DNA of 64,000 bases from Oligoflexus tunisiensis (GCF_001748245.1 NZ_BDFO01000001.1:498828-562827); one strand, 5' to 3'; positions 18,652 through 28,823 are shown, counted from the first letter of the stretch. Program-made: numbers and translations. The notes: a model not told the origin generated them from the sequence alone.

Positions 18652-20121
18652 TTATCGAAGATATCCCATAGCATCCAATCGTTCGAGCAGGGGCGGATGC
18701 GAATGATAAACCCCTGAATACCAGGGGTGACTGATAGGCATGAGATGACTGTTTTCCCGGAGTTTGAGCAGGGCATCGCCCAGCTTGCGCTTGTCTTCGA
18801 TGTTTTGCAGGGCAAAAGCATCGGCCTGGAATTCATTGCGCCGTGAGATCTGACTCAGGAGCGGCTGCAAAATGAAACTGACGGGGCCAAACCATAGAGA
18901 AAATACCACGAGCGCACCGTAGACGGAAACGGCCGGCAAACCGAAAGCCTGATAGAAGCTCACGAGGGGCAGGCACAGGCTGAGCCCGTAAAACATCAGG
19001 CCGGTGATGAAAAAGCTGCGAATGAGCGACCAGCGCACGTGATGCAGTTTGAAGTGCCCCAGTTCATGGGCCAGCACGGCGACGACCTCACCCGGGCTCA
19101 TGCTTTTCACCAGGGTATCGAAGAGCACGATTTTCTTTTTGCCAAAAACGCCCGTGAAATAGGCGTTGCCATGCGAGGATCGTTTCGAGGCGTCCATGAT
19201 GGAAATGCCCGCGGTATCGAAATCGATCTTGCGCGCCAGCCGGTAGATATCATCCCGCAAGGGGCCCTCCTCCAAAGGATGAAACTTATTGAAGAGCGGC
19301 GCCAGCAGGGTGGGATAGAGCCAGGCGGTCAGAAGGCTGAAACCAAAGAGAAGGAGCCAGGCGGGAATCCACCAGTTGCTGCCGCTGCGTCCCATGACGA
19401 GGAGCAGGGCGGCCAGCAAGGGCCCGCCGAGCAGAACAGCGAGCAGAATCGTTTTGATCTGATCGCTGATAAAGCCTTTCAGCGTCTGGCGATTGAAACC
19501 GTGCTTCTGTTCGATGACAAACGTGAAATAAAGGTCGAAGGGCAGGCTCAGGACATAGCTTAATGCTCCCAGCAATCCAAAAAATCCCAAACCGGTAAGA
19601 ATTGGGTTGGCCGCGCCACCTGTCAGCGGGCTGATGGTCCGTTCCACCCAGCCGAGGCCCCCGGCCACGAGAAAAACCAGGGTAACCAGCAGCTGAACAG
19701 CGTTGGAGATCTGAGCGAATTGATACTTATCCCGGGCATAGGCCGAGGATTTGGCCATCGCCTCAGGACTGATACCGAGGACTTTGGCGGCTTCCGCCTG
19801 ACGCTTTAGGTCCTGGGCATAGCGGTGGTTCAACCAGGCCAGCAGAGTTTCGATGCTATATTGCCCGAGGCGGAGAATGAGATAGACGGTCAGTATGGGA
19901 GTAGCGTTCAAGGGATTTCCCCATAAATAGTTACGGACCCAAACTAACGATAGGTGAGCCAAAATGCAAAGTAAAAAAGTGAAGAATGTCGAGTGGCTGT
20001 CGAGTTTTTGCAATTCTTTCAGCGCCAAATAGTCTATCCAAGTCAAAGACTTGCCTGGCCTAGCCTCAACCTGCAGGGCCGTTGTGCCGACAAGAGGGCA
20101 CCTTTCCTGGAGTTTGAGCAT
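18652..20121 (-). CDS. M48 family integral-membrane zinc peptidase (Ste24/CAAX-type)
   Basis: Up to 489 aa. Multiple membrane helices, zinc motif HELGH in VLAHELGHFKLHHVRW and the third zinc ligand in NEFQADAFALQ. The segment HGNAYFTGVFGKKKIVLFDTL is characteristic of the Ste24/HtpX-like M48A group, which cleaves membrane-associated proteins. Start uncertain: the first ATG (20121) shares its CATG with the divergent hydrolase ATG at 20120, so both cannot be normal starts. A TTG at 20028 with GGATAG five bases upstream would give about 458 aa and leave room for promoters. Confidence 0.87.
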   Translation of the reverse strand: MLKLQERCPLVGTTALQVEARPGKSLTWIDYLALKELQKLDSHSTFFTFLLCILAHLSLVWVRNYLWGNPLNATPILTVYLILRLGQYSIETLLAWLNHRYAQDLKRQAEAAKVLGISPEAMAKSSAYARDKYQFAQISNAVQLLVTLVFLVAGGLGWVERTISPLTGGAANPILTGLGFFGLLGALSYVLSLPFDLYFTFVIEQKHGFNRQTLKGFISDQIKTILLAVLLGGPLLAALLLVMGRSGSNWWIPAWLLLFGFSLLTAWLYPTLLAPLFNKFHPLEEGPLRDDIYRLARKIDFDTAGISIMDASKRSSHGNAYFTGVFGKKKIVLFDTLVKSMSPGEVVAVLAHELGHFKLHHVRWSLIRSFFITGLMFYGLSLCLPLVSFYQAFGLPAVSVYGALVVFSLWFGPVSFILQPLLSQISRRNEFQADAFALQNIEDKRKLGDALLKLRENSHLMPISHPWYSGVYHSHPPLLERLDAMGYLR

Positions 20122-21106
20122 GTCGTCTGCATTCGAACCACATCCTCTCTGTCCCGGCGGTCAACTGCAGACCGTCGTCGCCTATTTCTGGCCTGATTCA
20201 ACGCCGATAAAACCGGATGAGCAGGTGATCGTCCCTTTGTCGGACGGTGATGCCATCGTTCTCGACATCAATCACCCTGCGGAGCCTTCCCCACGAACGC
20301 CTATAGTTTATCTGATGCATGGCCTCGGTGGCGATTCCGATTCCACGTATAAGTTACGCCTCGCCAGCAAGCTGACCAAGCTGGGCATGTGTGTGATTCG
20401 CCACAATCACCGTGGAGCCGGGGCACATGGGAAACTTGCCCGCCGCATCTATCATTCCGGTTCCGTCGGCGATGTGCTGGCCGGTCTGCAGACCGTTACG
20501 GAGCGCTGGCCTGATAGCCCGCTGCTGGTCGTGGGCTTTTCCCTGTCAGGCACCATTCTCTTGAATCTTTTGGGCGGGAATGTGAAAGACATTCGCGAGC
20601 TGCCGCAGATCAAATCCGCACTCGCCGTCTGCCCACCGATCGACCTCGATTTGAGTTCACGCACCATTAATCAGTTCAGCAACAGGCACCTCGATCTTTT
20701 CTATGTGCGCGGTCTCCTGAAACAGCTGCTCGAACGCAGTGTGGTCGACGCGGAGTTCGTGGCCAGGAAAATGTCCCGACTTTCCTTGCGTCACTTCGAT
20801 GAAGTCATAACTGCTCCATTGGCCGGATTCCTGAATCGCGAACACTACTACGATTCCTGCTCACCCAAGCATGTTGTGGGTAATATAGCTCTGCCCACTC
20901 TGGTCCTCGCGGCGGCCGATGATCCGATCATTCCGGTGTCTTCGGTTTTCCGAGCGCCCTATAGCACCAAAACCCTGCTTTCCGTGCAGAATTCTGGAGG
21001 CCATCTTGGCTTTATCAGCAAGGAACGGACGCCGCAGGGAGACAATCGCTGGCTGGACTACTTCGTAACAACCTGGGTTCACGAGCAGCTGCGCGCATGC
21101 GCTTGA
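20120..21106 (+). CDS. YheT-like alpha/beta hydrolase
   Basis: 328 aa. The N-terminal HPLCPGGQLQTVVAYFWP is the signature beginning of the YheT/COG0429 family. The alpha/beta core follows: YLMHGLGGDSDSTY (oxyanion-hole region), RHNHRGAG, nucleophile Ser in VGFSLSGTILLN, Asp in AAADDPIIP and His in NSGGHLGFI. Likely an esterase or hydrolase; the substrate is unknown for the family. GGAG eight bases upstream supports the ATG at 20120. The frame opens at 20051 but that extension is not family-like. Divergent from the M48 gene. Confidence 0.85.
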   Translation: MSSAFEPHPLCPGGQLQTVVAYFWPDSTPIKPDEQVIVPLSDGDAIVLDINHPAEPSPRTPIVYLMHGLGGDSDSTYKLRLASKLTKLGMCVIRHNHRGAGAHGKLARRIYHSGSVGDVLAGLQTVTERWPDSPLLVVGFSLSGTILLNLLGGNVKDIRELPQIKSALAVCPPIDLDLSSRTINQFSNRHLDLFYVRGLLKQLLERSVVDAEFVARKMSRLSLRHFDEVITAPLAGFLNREHYYDSCSPKHVVGNIALPTLVLAAADDPIIPVSSVFRAPYSTKTLLSVQNSGGHLGFISKERTPQGDNRWLDYFVTTWVHEQLRACA

Positions 21107-21147
21107 TCTGGACGATTCCCTAGCCAAAAATCAGCCTGACCTGAGCA

Positions 21148-21180
21148 ACCCGAAGAGCAGACGCTGCTTCGGGTGATTTC
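21148..21180 (+). terminator. intrinsic terminator between hydrolase and peptide-transport operon
   Basis: Stem ACCCGA...TCGGGT with inner AGCAG/CTGCT, a bulge and a three-base loop, 40 bp after the hydrolase stop and followed by GATTTCGTT. Confidence 0.55.
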
Positions 21181-21271
21181 GTTATGCAACGCAATTGCAA
21201 GTCAAGACGAAATGGATTAGAAGGGAGGTCACTTTATATTTCCAACCTGCGTTTTATGATCGGGAAGGTTG

Positions 21272-22255
21272 ATGTTGGATTCCAAAGATGCCCTGCTCAG
21301 AGTGCGGGATCTTCGCACCTCTTTTCAGACGGAAAATGGGACTGTGCGTGCCCTTGATGGGATCAGTCTGGCCGTTGAAAAAGGCAAAACTCTGGCAGTG
21401 GTGGGCGAATCCGGTTGCGGAAAATCTGTCACCGCCATGACCATTATGGGCCTTGTGCAGGAAGCGAATGGCTTCGTCGAAAGCGGCGAAATTCTCTTCG
21501 AAGGCCAGGATTTAACCAAAATTCCGAAGGAAAAAATGCGCGCCATTCGTGGTGATCGCATTTCGATGATTTTTCAGGAACCGATGACCGCCTTGAATCC
21601 GGTTTACACGGTCGGCAATCAGATCGCCGAAGTGGTTCAGATTCACCGTGGCGCGTCCAAGCGCGAGGCCCTGCAGGAAGCCTTGCGTATGCTGAAGCTC
21701 GTGCATATTCCTGATGCTGCGCAGCGTCTTCATGAATATCCTTTCCAGCTATCCGGCGGTATGCGGCAAAGGGTAATGATCGCCATGGCTCTGGCCTGCG
21801 AACCCAGTCTTCTGATCGCGGATGAACCGACCACAGCCCTTGATGTGACCATTCAAGCGCAGATTCTGCGCCTGATGAAAGAGCTGCAGCAGGAAAAGAA
21901 CACTTCGATCATTTTTATCACGCATGACCTCGGCATTGTTGCAGAGATGGCGGATCGTGTGGTCGTCATGTATGCGGGCAAGGCCGTGGAGCACGCGGAT
22001 GTCTTCTCCATCTTTGAGAATCCGCGGCATCCTTATACCAAAGGTCTTTTGCAGTCCATTCCTTCAGCGACTGTCACCAAAAAGCAAAAACTCTTCACGA
22101 TCGAGGGCACGGTTCCGAGTCTCCGCAATCTGCCCCAGGGTTGCCGTTTCAATACCCGCTGCCCCTTTGCCTTCGATCGCTGCTTTGTCGAGGCGCCGGA
22201 TCTTACCGTTCTGCCCGGGGATCATCGGGTCGCCTGTCATCTGGAAGGAAAGTAA
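21272..22255 (+). CDS. dppD: peptide ABC transporter ATP-binding protein (DppD/OppD)
   Basis: 327 aa. Walker A GESGCGKS, signature LSGGMRQR, Walker [14 protein letters not shown] and H-loop FITHDL. The C-terminal oligopeptide-transporter extension with the Cys-rich [15 protein letters not shown] motif is typical of DppD/OppD. One of two ATPases powering a Dpp/Opp importer. The ATG at 21272 follows a TTG; GGAAGG is close upstream. First gene of the five-gene dppD-F-A-B-C operon (21272-26907). Confidence 0.92.
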   Translation: MLDSKDALLRVRDLRTSFQTENGTVRALDGISLAVEKGKTLAVVGESGCGKSVTAMTIMGLVQEANGFVESGEILFEGQDLTKIPKEKMRAIRGDRISMIFQEPMTALNPVYTVGNQIAEVVQIHRGASKREALQEALRMLKLVHIPDAAQRLHEYPFQLSGGMRQRVMIAMALACEPSLLIADEPTTALDVTIQAQILRLMKELQQEKNTSIIFITHDLGIVAEMADRVVVMYAGKAVEHADVFSIFENPRHPYTKGLLQSIPSATVTKKQKLFTIEGTVPSLRNLPQGCRFNTRCPFAFDRCFVEAPDLTVLPGDHRVACHLEGK

Positions 22256-22261
22256 AATTTC

Positions 22262-23260
22262 ATGACCAGCCTGCTCGACGTGAAAAATCTCAGCATGCAT
22301 TTTCCCATCCGGGGCGGTCTGCTCAAGCGCCAGGTGGGTTCGGTGTTCGCTGTGAATGACATTTCATTCCAATTGGAGGAAGGCGAAACCTTCGGTGTCG
22401 TGGGTGAGTCGGGCTGTGGCAAATCCACGCTCGGTCGCACCATCGTGCGGATTTATAAACCGACCTCAGGCGAGATTCTGTTTCGCGGCCAGAATATTGC
22501 GCATCTGGATAAGAAGGCGCTGAAAAATTTCCGCAGGGAAATTCAGATGGTGTTCCAGGACCCCTACGCCTCCCTGAATCCGCGCAAACCCATTTTTGAA
22601 ATTCTGGAAGAACCCTTCCTTTTGCATGGCCTGGGTTCCGCTGCGGAACGTCGCGCCAAGGTTGGCGAGCTCATGCAGCTCGTCGGTCTGCGGACGACCG
22701 ATATGAACAAGTTCCCGCATGAATTCAGCGGCGGTCAAAGACAAAGGATCGGCATTGCCCGTGCCCTGGCTCTGCGGCCCAGCCTGATCGTCTGTGACGA
22801 GGCGGTTTCGGCGCTCGATGTTTCGATCCAGGCGCAGATCATCAACCTTCTGATCGATCTGCAGAAGCAATTCAAGCTGACCTATATTTTCATTTCACAT
22901 GATCTGAATGTCGTGCGCTATATCTCGGACCGGGTGGCGGTGATGTATCTCGGTCGTTTGATGGAACTCGCGGAATCCTCCACGATTTATGCAAGACCCG
23001 CGCATCCCTATACCCGGGCCCTGATGGCCTCGGCTCCCAAGCCGGATCCGCGTCGCACTCAGAAACCGGCAGTTCTGGAGGGGGATGTCCCAAGTCCCAG
23101 TCGTCCCCCCACGGGCTGTCCGTTCCACACCCGTTGTCCTCATGCCGTCGCAATTTGCAAGGAGCAGCTGCCGCCATTGCTGCCGCTGGGATCCAACACA
23201 AAACATCTGGTCGCCTGCCATCTGGCGCAGGAATTGAACAAGGAGGCTCCTCTTTCATGA
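22262..23260 (+). CDS. dppF: peptide ABC transporter ATP-binding protein (DppF/OppF)
   Basis: 332 aa. Walker [12 protein letters not shown], signature [13 protein letters not shown], Walker [15 protein letters not shown] and H-loop FISHDLN. The C-terminal [13 protein letters not shown] motif is again the oligopeptide ATPase hallmark. It forms the heterodimeric motor with the preceding ATPase, seven bases upstream. Its stop overlaps the ATG of the binding protein (ATGA-type junction), so translation is coupled. Confidence 0.92.
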   Translation: MTSLLDVKNLSMHFPIRGGLLKRQVGSVFAVNDISFQLEEGETFGVVGESGCGKSTLGRTIVRIYKPTSGEILFRGQNIAHLDKKALKNFRREIQMVFQDPYASLNPRKPIFEILEEPFLLHGLGSAAERRAKVGELMQLVGLRTTDMNKFPHEFSGGQRQRIGIARALALRPSLIVCDEAVSALDVSIQAQIINLLIDLQKQFKLTYIFISHDLNVVRYISDRVAVMYLGRLMELAESSTIYARPAHPYTRALMASAPKPDPRRTQKPAVLEGDVPSPSRPPTGCPFHTRCPHAVAICKEQLPPLLPLGSNTKHLVACHLAQELNKEAPLS

Positions 23261-25071
23261 TGAACATTCGCAACCATTGGCTCGCATTCATGTGCCTCCT
23301 GGGCGGTCTTGCTGTCCAGCCTGCCTGCACAAAGAAAAAGCCGGAAGAATCCAAGGTGAGCAGCACAAGCAGCTCGAGTCAGGGTAAACCGAAAATCTTT
23401 TATCACTATCGACGTTCCGAGGAAAAAAGTCTGGATCCCGTCAAGTCCTTCGACGAGGCCTCCCGGCAGCATGTGCGCAGCCTCTTCGATACGCTCCTGG
23501 AATACAATTACCTGAAGAGGCCTTACGAGCTGGCACCGCTGCTTTTGACCAAAATGCCGGAAAAACAGGCGGATGGTGTCACCTATCTCTTCACTCTGAA
23601 GCAAGGCGTCAAGTTTCATGACCATTCCGTCTTTCCGGACGGCAAGGGTCGGGAAATGAACGCGGATGATGTCATCTACTCACTCAAACGCTTTGCCGAT
23701 GCCAATGCCAACCGACTGAGCTACACCCTGATCCAGGGCCTCATCGTCGGCATGGATGAATTCCGTGAGCTTTCCAAAAAGCATCCGCAGGGCTTTGACT
23801 ACGATAAAAATAATATAGCCGGGCTGAAGAAGCTGGATAACTATCGTTTTACGATCACCTTCAAACGCGACAGCCCGCTGAACTTCTATCCACTCGCCTT
23901 TGAAGGCACATCGGTGGTGCCGCGGGAAGCCATTGCCAAATACGGGGATGACTTTGACAAAAATCCGGTCGGCACCGGGCCTTTTTCGATGAAGACCTAT
24001 TCGCGGCGGGGGACCACCGTGCTGGTGAAGAATCCCAACTATCACGGCACCTATCCTACAGAAGGCGCGCCGGGCGATAAGGAGGCCGGCCTTCTGGAAG
24101 CCGCCGGCAAAAAGCTGCCTTTCGTGGACGAAGTGCATCTGCCTTTGATCGAGGAAACCCAGCCGCAGATGCTCAAATTCAAAAAGGGTGAAGTGGCCTG
24201 GGTGGCGATCGGCCGGGATGATTACGTGGCAATGGTGGAGCGGGTGCCGACCACCGATGGCACGAAGAAATTCAAACTCAAGCCGGAATTTGAAAAACAG
24301 TACGCTCTTTACTATGTGCCGAGTCTGGCCACCAATTTCATGCGCTTTGGCATGAAGGACCCGGTTGTGGGCAACAACAAGGCGCTGCGCCAGGCGATCG
24401 CTTATGCGATGAGCGCCGATGGCTTCATCGACCTGATGCTGAATGGTCGCGGCAATCGCTCCGAGTCGATCGTTCCCAATGAAATCGCCGGCAGCACCCG
24501 GGAAACAGGCTCGACCTGGTACACTCAGAATATCGAAATGGCGAAGAAAAAGCTGGCGGAAGCTGGCTATCCCGACGGCAAGGGACTGCCGACCCTGACC
24601 ATCGAATACCGCTCAGCGACCAAGGATCAGCGGCAGCAGTATGAGTTCATGCGCAATGAACTCGCCAAGGCCAATATCAAAGTGCAGGGCAACTTCCAGT
24701 CGTTTTCGAACTTCCTGAAGAAGACCGATGAGGGGAACTATCAGATCGCCGATGCCGGCTGGAATGCGGATTATCCCGACGCGGAAAACTTCTACGCCCT
24801 CTTCTATAGCAAGAACAAGGCGCCTGGCCCCAACACCAGCAACTTTGCCAATGCAAAATTTGATGCGGCCTATGAAAAGGCCCGGCATATGATGAACGGA
24901 CCCGAGCGGTACAAGCTCTTTGCGGAAATGGATGCGATCTTGAAAGAGGAAGTGCCCATGATCCTCATCACCAATCACTATGTGATGGGACTTTTGCTGC
25001 CCAACGTCCGCAACTTCAAGCGCAGTTTGATGGAAGAGTATCCGTACAAGTATCTGAACCTGGCTGACTAA
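23257..25071 (+). CDS. dppA: peptide-binding lipoprotein of the ABC importer (SBP_bac_5)
   Basis: 604 aa. Lipoprotein signal ending at Cys22 (LAVQPAC), then a family-5 solute-binding protein fold (RRSEEKSLDPVKSFDEAS near the N-terminus; NPVGTGPFSMKTYSRRGTTV in the middle). It captures peptides in the periplasm and hands them to the permeases. AGGAGG about ten bases upstream of ATG 23257 and overlap with the dppF stop fix the start; the longer frame from 23134 is dppF sequence read out of frame. Confidence 0.9.
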   Translation: MMNIRNHWLAFMCLLGGLAVQPACTKKKPEESKVSSTSSSSQGKPKIFYHYRRSEEKSLDPVKSFDEASRQHVRSLFDTLLEYNYLKRPYELAPLLLTKMPEKQADGVTYLFTLKQGVKFHDHSVFPDGKGREMNADDVIYSLKRFADANANRLSYTLIQGLIVGMDEFRELSKKHPQGFDYDKNNIAGLKKLDNYRFTITFKRDSPLNFYPLAFEGTSVVPREAIAKYGDDFDKNPVGTGPFSMKTYSRRGTTVLVKNPNYHGTYPTEGAPGDKEAGLLEAAGKKLPFVDEVHLPLIEETQPQMLKFKKGEVAWVAIGRDDYVAMVERVPTTDGTKKFKLKPEFEKQYALYYVPSLATNFMRFGMKDPVVGNNKALRQAIAYAMSADGFIDLMLNGRGNRSESIVPNEIAGSTRETGSTWYTQNIEMAKKKLAEAGYPDGKGLPTLTIEYRSATKDQRQQYEFMRNELAKANIKVQGNFQSFSNFLKKTDEGNYQIADAGWNADYPDAENFYALFYSKNKAPGPNTSNFANAKFDAAYEKARHMMNGPERYKLFAEMDAILKEEVPMILITNHYVMGLLLPNVRNFKRSLMEEYPYKYLNLAD

Positions 25072-25086
25072 TCGAGGGATACTGCC

Positions 25087-26022
25087 ATGATCAACTACAT
25101 CATTCGCCGGGTTCTGCAGACCATTCCCATCATCCTGGGCGTGGCCTTTATTGTCCTGGTTCTCTTCACCAGAGTCGGCGAGGACCCGGTGCGAATGAAG
25201 CTCGGCAATCATGCGACGCCGGAAGCGATCGAGGAACTCAGGGCGAAGTGGGATCTCGATAAACCCCTGGGCACGCAGTACCTGATCTTTCTGAAGCAGA
25301 TTGCGACCTTTGATTATGGTGAATCCTTCAACTCAGGTGAGCAGCTGAGCGAGATGTTTGCCAACGGAGCATATGCCTCGCTGTTGCTCACGGTGCCGCC
25401 TTTTTTCGGGGGGATTCTGATCAACCTGTCCATTGCGGTGCTGATCGCGTTCTATCGCGGGTCCTGGATCGATCGCTACAGCACGGCCCTTTTCGTGGCG
25501 GGCATGAGTATCTCGTACATGGTGTATATCATGTTCTTTCAGTACTTCTTCGCCTATGAACTGGGCTGGTTTCCCATCAATGGGTTTGAATCAGGGCTTG
25601 GCGCGATTCCTTATCTCATTCTCCCCTGGATCATCACCTTGATCGTCAACGCCGGTCCTCAGATTCGCCTCTTCCGCACGGTGTTCCTGGACGAGACCAA
25701 GGCGGATTATGTGCGGACGGCCTTCGCCAAGGGCTGCTCGCCCCCCCGCGTGATGTTTGTCCATATCATGCGCAACGCGATGATTCCGATTCTGACCTAT
25801 ACCGTCATTGAAATCCCGAACCTGATCCTCGGCGCTTTCCTGATCGAGCGCTTTTTCTCGATTCCAGGGACGGGTGATATTTTGATTTCGGGCATCAATA
25901 ACGGCGATTTTCCGATCATCAAGGGCCTCACGGTTCTGATCGCAATCAGCTTTACCATCTGTAATATGATCACCGACATACTTTATGCTTACGTGGATCC
26001 ACGCGTGCAGCTGGAAGGTTAA
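25087..26022 (+). CDS. dppB: peptide ABC transporter permease (DppB)
   Basis: 311 aa. Starts MINYIIRRVLQTIPIILGVAF, the usual DppB/OppB N-terminus, with six membrane helices. The EAA loop (DYVRTAFAKGCSPPRVMFVH) contacts the ATPases. Follows the binding-protein gene by 15 bp. One of two pore subunits. Confidence 0.92.
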   Translation: MINYIIRRVLQTIPIILGVAFIVLVLFTRVGEDPVRMKLGNHATPEAIEELRAKWDLDKPLGTQYLIFLKQIATFDYGESFNSGEQLSEMFANGAYASLLLTVPPFFGGILINLSIAVLIAFYRGSWIDRYSTALFVAGMSISYMVYIMFFQYFFAYELGWFPINGFESGLGAIPYLILPWIITLIVNAGPQIRLFRTVFLDETKADYVRTAFAKGCSPPRVMFVHIMRNAMIPILTYTVIEIPNLILGAFLIERFFSIPGTGDILISGINNGDFPIIKGLTVLIAISFTICNMITDILYAYVDPRVQLEG

Positions 26023-26040
26023 AACGGGGAAGAGACGCTG

Positions 26041-26907
26041 ATGAACGAATTGATCAACGAAGGCGAAAGCCCGGGCAAGCGCGCCTGGCAGCGGTTCAAG
26101 CGCCATAAATTTAACCTGATCTGTCTGGGCGTGATCCTGGCCTATGCGCTGATTGCTGTCGCAGGTTACTTTGGGGTACTGCCGGATTTCCAGGAACGTG
26201 TGGGATCAGCGAATGAAGCGCCCTCGCTTTCTTTTGCCAAAATGCTCGGAACCGATCTATTCGGCCGTTCCGTGCTTTATAAGATTCTTGTGGGCACACG
26301 GACCGCCATCACCATTGGTTTTCTGACGACACTGATTTCGGTCCCCGTGGGCATCTTTTTTGGTTCGATCGCCGGTTACTTTGGTGGCAAGGTCGATGCG
26401 GCTGTCATGTGGGTCTATACGGTGCTGGCGTCGATTCCGAGCATTCTGCTGCTGGTCGGGATCGCCTATGTGCTCGGCAAGGGACTTTTGTCGATCTGTG
26501 TGGCGATGGCGGCGGTGACCTGGGTGGGCCTTTGCCGTCTGATCCGTGGCGAGGTGATGAAGCACAAAAATATGGAATACGTACTGGCTTCGCGTTTGCT
26601 CGGGGCCAGTGATTTTCGGCTGATCTTTCGTCACATACTCCCGAATGTTTTTCACCTGGCCATCATCAGCGCGTCGCTGATCACGCTGACGGCCATCAAA
26701 TTCGAAGTGATCCTCACCTTTCTTGGGGTCGGGATTCAGGATGGAAGCAGCTGGGGAACCATGGTTTCCGATGCGGCCGGCGAGCTGGTCAATGGCATCT
26801 GGTGGCCCCTCTTTGGTGTCACAGTCGCCATGTTTCTGATCCTTTATGCCCTCAATATAGTTGGGGATGCACTGCGCGACGCACTTGATCCAAAATTCGT
26901 TGATTGA
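26041..26907 (+). CDS. dppC: peptide ABC transporter permease (DppC)
   Basis: 288 aa. An N-terminal helix (FNLICLGVILAYALIAV), then the permease domain with LGTDLFGRSVLYKILVGTR and an EAA loop (EYVLASRLLGASDFRLIFRH). Completes the importer. It begins 18 bp after dppB. A weak CAAGGC/GCCTTG hairpin (26911-26938) follows. Confidence 0.92.
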   Translation: MNELINEGESPGKRAWQRFKRHKFNLICLGVILAYALIAVAGYFGVLPDFQERVGSANEAPSLSFAKMLGTDLFGRSVLYKILVGTRTAITIGFLTTLISVPVGIFFGSIAGYFGGKVDAAVMWVYTVLASIPSILLLVGIAYVLGKGLLSICVAMAAVTWVGLCRLIRGEVMKHKNMEYVLASRLLGASDFRLIFRHILPNVFHLAIISASLITLTAIKFEVILTFLGVGIQDGSSWGTMVSDAAGELVNGIWWPLFGVTVAMFLILYALNIVGDALRDALDPKFVD

Positions 26908-26941
26908 TTCAAGGCTTAGCTGAAAGTCCGGGCCTTGTCCC

Positions 26942-26969
26942 TTGACAGTTTCGGGGTGAGCCTTATCTT
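26942..26969 (+). promoter_or_regulatory. sigma-70-type promoter for thioredoxin
   Basis: TTGACA, 16-bp spacer, TATCTT, about 60 bp before the thioredoxin ATG. A perfect -35 and a fair -10. Confidence 0.5.
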
Positions 26970-27027
26970 GTTAGAAGTTATCCAGGGCCACCAGGGCTCT
27001 TTCCAAAGACTATAAAAGGTAATAATT

Positions 27028-27354
27028 ATGGCCACTTATACCAAGCAAGTTACCGATGCCGATTTCGAATTTGTTGTGCTCCAGTCAAACCAGCCTGTGC
27101 TGGTGGATTTCTGGGCTCCCTGGTGTGGTCCTTGTATTTCCATCGGTCCCAGTCTTGAAAAACTGGCCGAGCAATATCAGGGCAAGGTCACTGTGGCCAA
27201 AATCAACGTCGACGACAATCCGGAAGTTTCCGCGCGCTTTGGTGTGCGTTCCATTCCGTATCTCGTGATGTTTAAGGATGGCAAGGTAAGTGAATCCGTG
27301 GTGGGTGCTCAGCCGCCGCAGAACCTGCAGAAACTGATTGAACGTGCCTTGTAA
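27028..27354 (+). CDS. trxA: thioredoxin
   Basis: 108 aa, the standard length. Active-site motif FWAPWCGPC and the cis-proline region VRSIPYLVMFKDGK are both present. It reduces disulfides in cytoplasmic proteins. One small difference from the norm: CISI instead of CKMI after the active site. AAAGG eight bases upstream. Convergent with the histidine kinase at 27379. Confidence 0.93.
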   Translation: MATYTKQVTDADFEFVVLQSNQPVLVDFWAPWCGPCISIGPSLEKLAEQYQGKVTVAKINVDDNPEVSARFGVRSIPYLVMFKDGKVSESVVGAQPPQNLQKLIERAL

Positions 27355-27365
27355 TTCATAACAAG

Positions 27366-27424
27366 CGGCGGTCGCGTTTCACGTGAGCTTCTGTAACGGA
27401 AGCGAGAGACAGAAGCGACCGCCG
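27366..27424. terminator. bidirectional stem-loop between thioredoxin and kinase genes
   Basis: Perfect 10-bp arms CGGCGGTCGC / GCGACCGCCG separated by 39 bp that contain a smaller GCTTC/GAAGC hairpin. It starts 11 bp after trxA and reaches into the 3' end of the convergent kinase. There is no clear T-tract. Confidence 0.4.
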
Positions 27425-28692
27425 GGCCCGTTATCACAGGTCAGATCCCCTCCGTACTGCCGCGCCATGCAGCGCGCACTGTAAAGACTCAGTCCCAGCC
27501 CGGATCCCACTTCCTTGGTTGTAAAAAACGGCGTGAAAATCGAGCGGCTCATCTCTTTTGAGATGCCCGGACCACAGTCCGCGACCTCCACTTGAAAAAA
27601 CTGATTTTGAACGCGCAGGGTCAGCGACACCGCGGGCGCCGCATGTCCTCTCATGGCTTCCAGAGCATTATGAATCAGGCTGTCGACCGCATCGATCACA
27701 TGCTGCCTTTGACAGTAAAGGACGGCCTGTCCGTCCAGCTCCTCCGTCTTCACCTTCAGCTGAATGCCCTGGTTATGGAGATAATGCTGTGACCTTTGCG
27801 TGATGAGCTGCATGATGCTGTTCACGTCGAGGGGTTCCAGCGGCGCCATGATTTGCGGTGTGGAGACGAGCAGTTTTTGCAGAATGCTCTGGATGCGATG
27901 AATGGCGTTATAGGCCTTTTGAATGCGCATGCGGACGGCACGTTGATCGTCTTTTCCTGCCAGCGTCTCCAGATTTTCCAGCGTGAGGCGGATGATGGCG
28001 AGGGGGTTATTGATTTCATGCGCAGCCCCGCCGGCGAGTCGGCCGATGGCTGCCATCTTCTCGTCCAGAGCCTGCACACGGGTGCGCTTCAGGGCCTTCC
28101 GATAATTCTGGTCGGATTGCCAAAGAAGCAGCACGGACGGCAGCGTGATGCCGATGAAACCACAGAGGCTGAAAATAAACTCCAGGACGGCGGCCATGCC
28201 TTCGGTCAGGGGATAGAGGCCGGTTGGGAAGAAATCGCGTCCCACGATTTCATAAGAAACAAAGGCGGCCGTGGAACAGATGGCGATCCAGCGCCACTCC
28301 CAGACTCGAAAGAGGAGAAAGGGAAAGAGAGCGAGATGCAGAAAGAGGATCGGAAGACCGGTCTCTTTGCCGTAAACAATAATTCCTGTGATCAGGGTGA
28401 GATGGCAGACGAAGAGATAGCTGACGCGGGCAACCAGGAAGCTGTGACTGCGGGCCAGATACAGGATGAATCCGAACAGGAGGAACGTGGGAAGGCCCAA
28501 CTTCAGGAGCAGATCCCACTGGCTGAAGCAAGCCAGGACCAACGAAGCCAGAAGAGTGAAACCGATGGCCATATAGAGCGAGGCGTTGAACACCAGGAGC
28601 TGCAGCTGGCAACGGCGGTCTTCGAGTGCGTGCTGGCCTGCGGCAAGGCGCTGCATTAGAAAATGGTTCAGGCGTAAGGCGGCGGTGTTCAA
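27379..28692 (-). CDS. membrane histidine kinase
   Basis: 437 aa, TTG start with GGAA upstream. Six or so membrane helices (residues about 30-200) without a large periplasmic loop, then the phosphorylated His in LAGGAAHEINNPLAII, N-box SLIHNALEAM, G1 DCGPGIS, F-box IFTPFFTTKE and G2 GSGLGLSLYSARCM. Similar in plan to the kinase at 16450, so the two may be distant paralogues. No response regulator is adjacent. Confidence 0.87.
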   Translation of the reverse strand: MNTAALRLNHFLMQRLAAGQHALEDRRCQLQLLVFNASLYMAIGFTLLASLVLACFSQWDLLLKLGLPTFLLFGFILYLARSHSFLVARVSYLFVCHLTLITGIIVYGKETGLPILFLHLALFPFLLFRVWEWRWIAICSTAAFVSYEIVGRDFFPTGLYPLTEGMAAVLEFIFSLCGFIGITLPSVLLLWQSDQNYRKALKRTRVQALDEKMAAIGRLAGGAAHEINNPLAIIRLTLENLETLAGKDDQRAVRMRIQKAYNAIHRIQSILQKLLVSTPQIMAPLEPLDVNSIMQLITQRSQHYLHNQGIQLKVKTEELDGQAVLYCQRQHVIDAVDSLIHNALEAMRGHAAPAVSLTLRVQNQFFQVEVADCGPGISKEMSRSIFTPFFTTKEVGSGLGLSLYSARCMARQYGGDLTCDNGPGGRFCLSLPLQKLT

Positions 28693-28823
28693 GAGACGTC
28701 TTCCTGATTCGTGCTCGGTATGTATAGTTCACAAAACCAGACAGCTCAAGAGGTGTTAGGGTTGGAGTGAGGGGTGTGCGGGAAATTATTTATGGTGGGT
28801 CTGCCGGGTGGAGCCGGCGGCTT

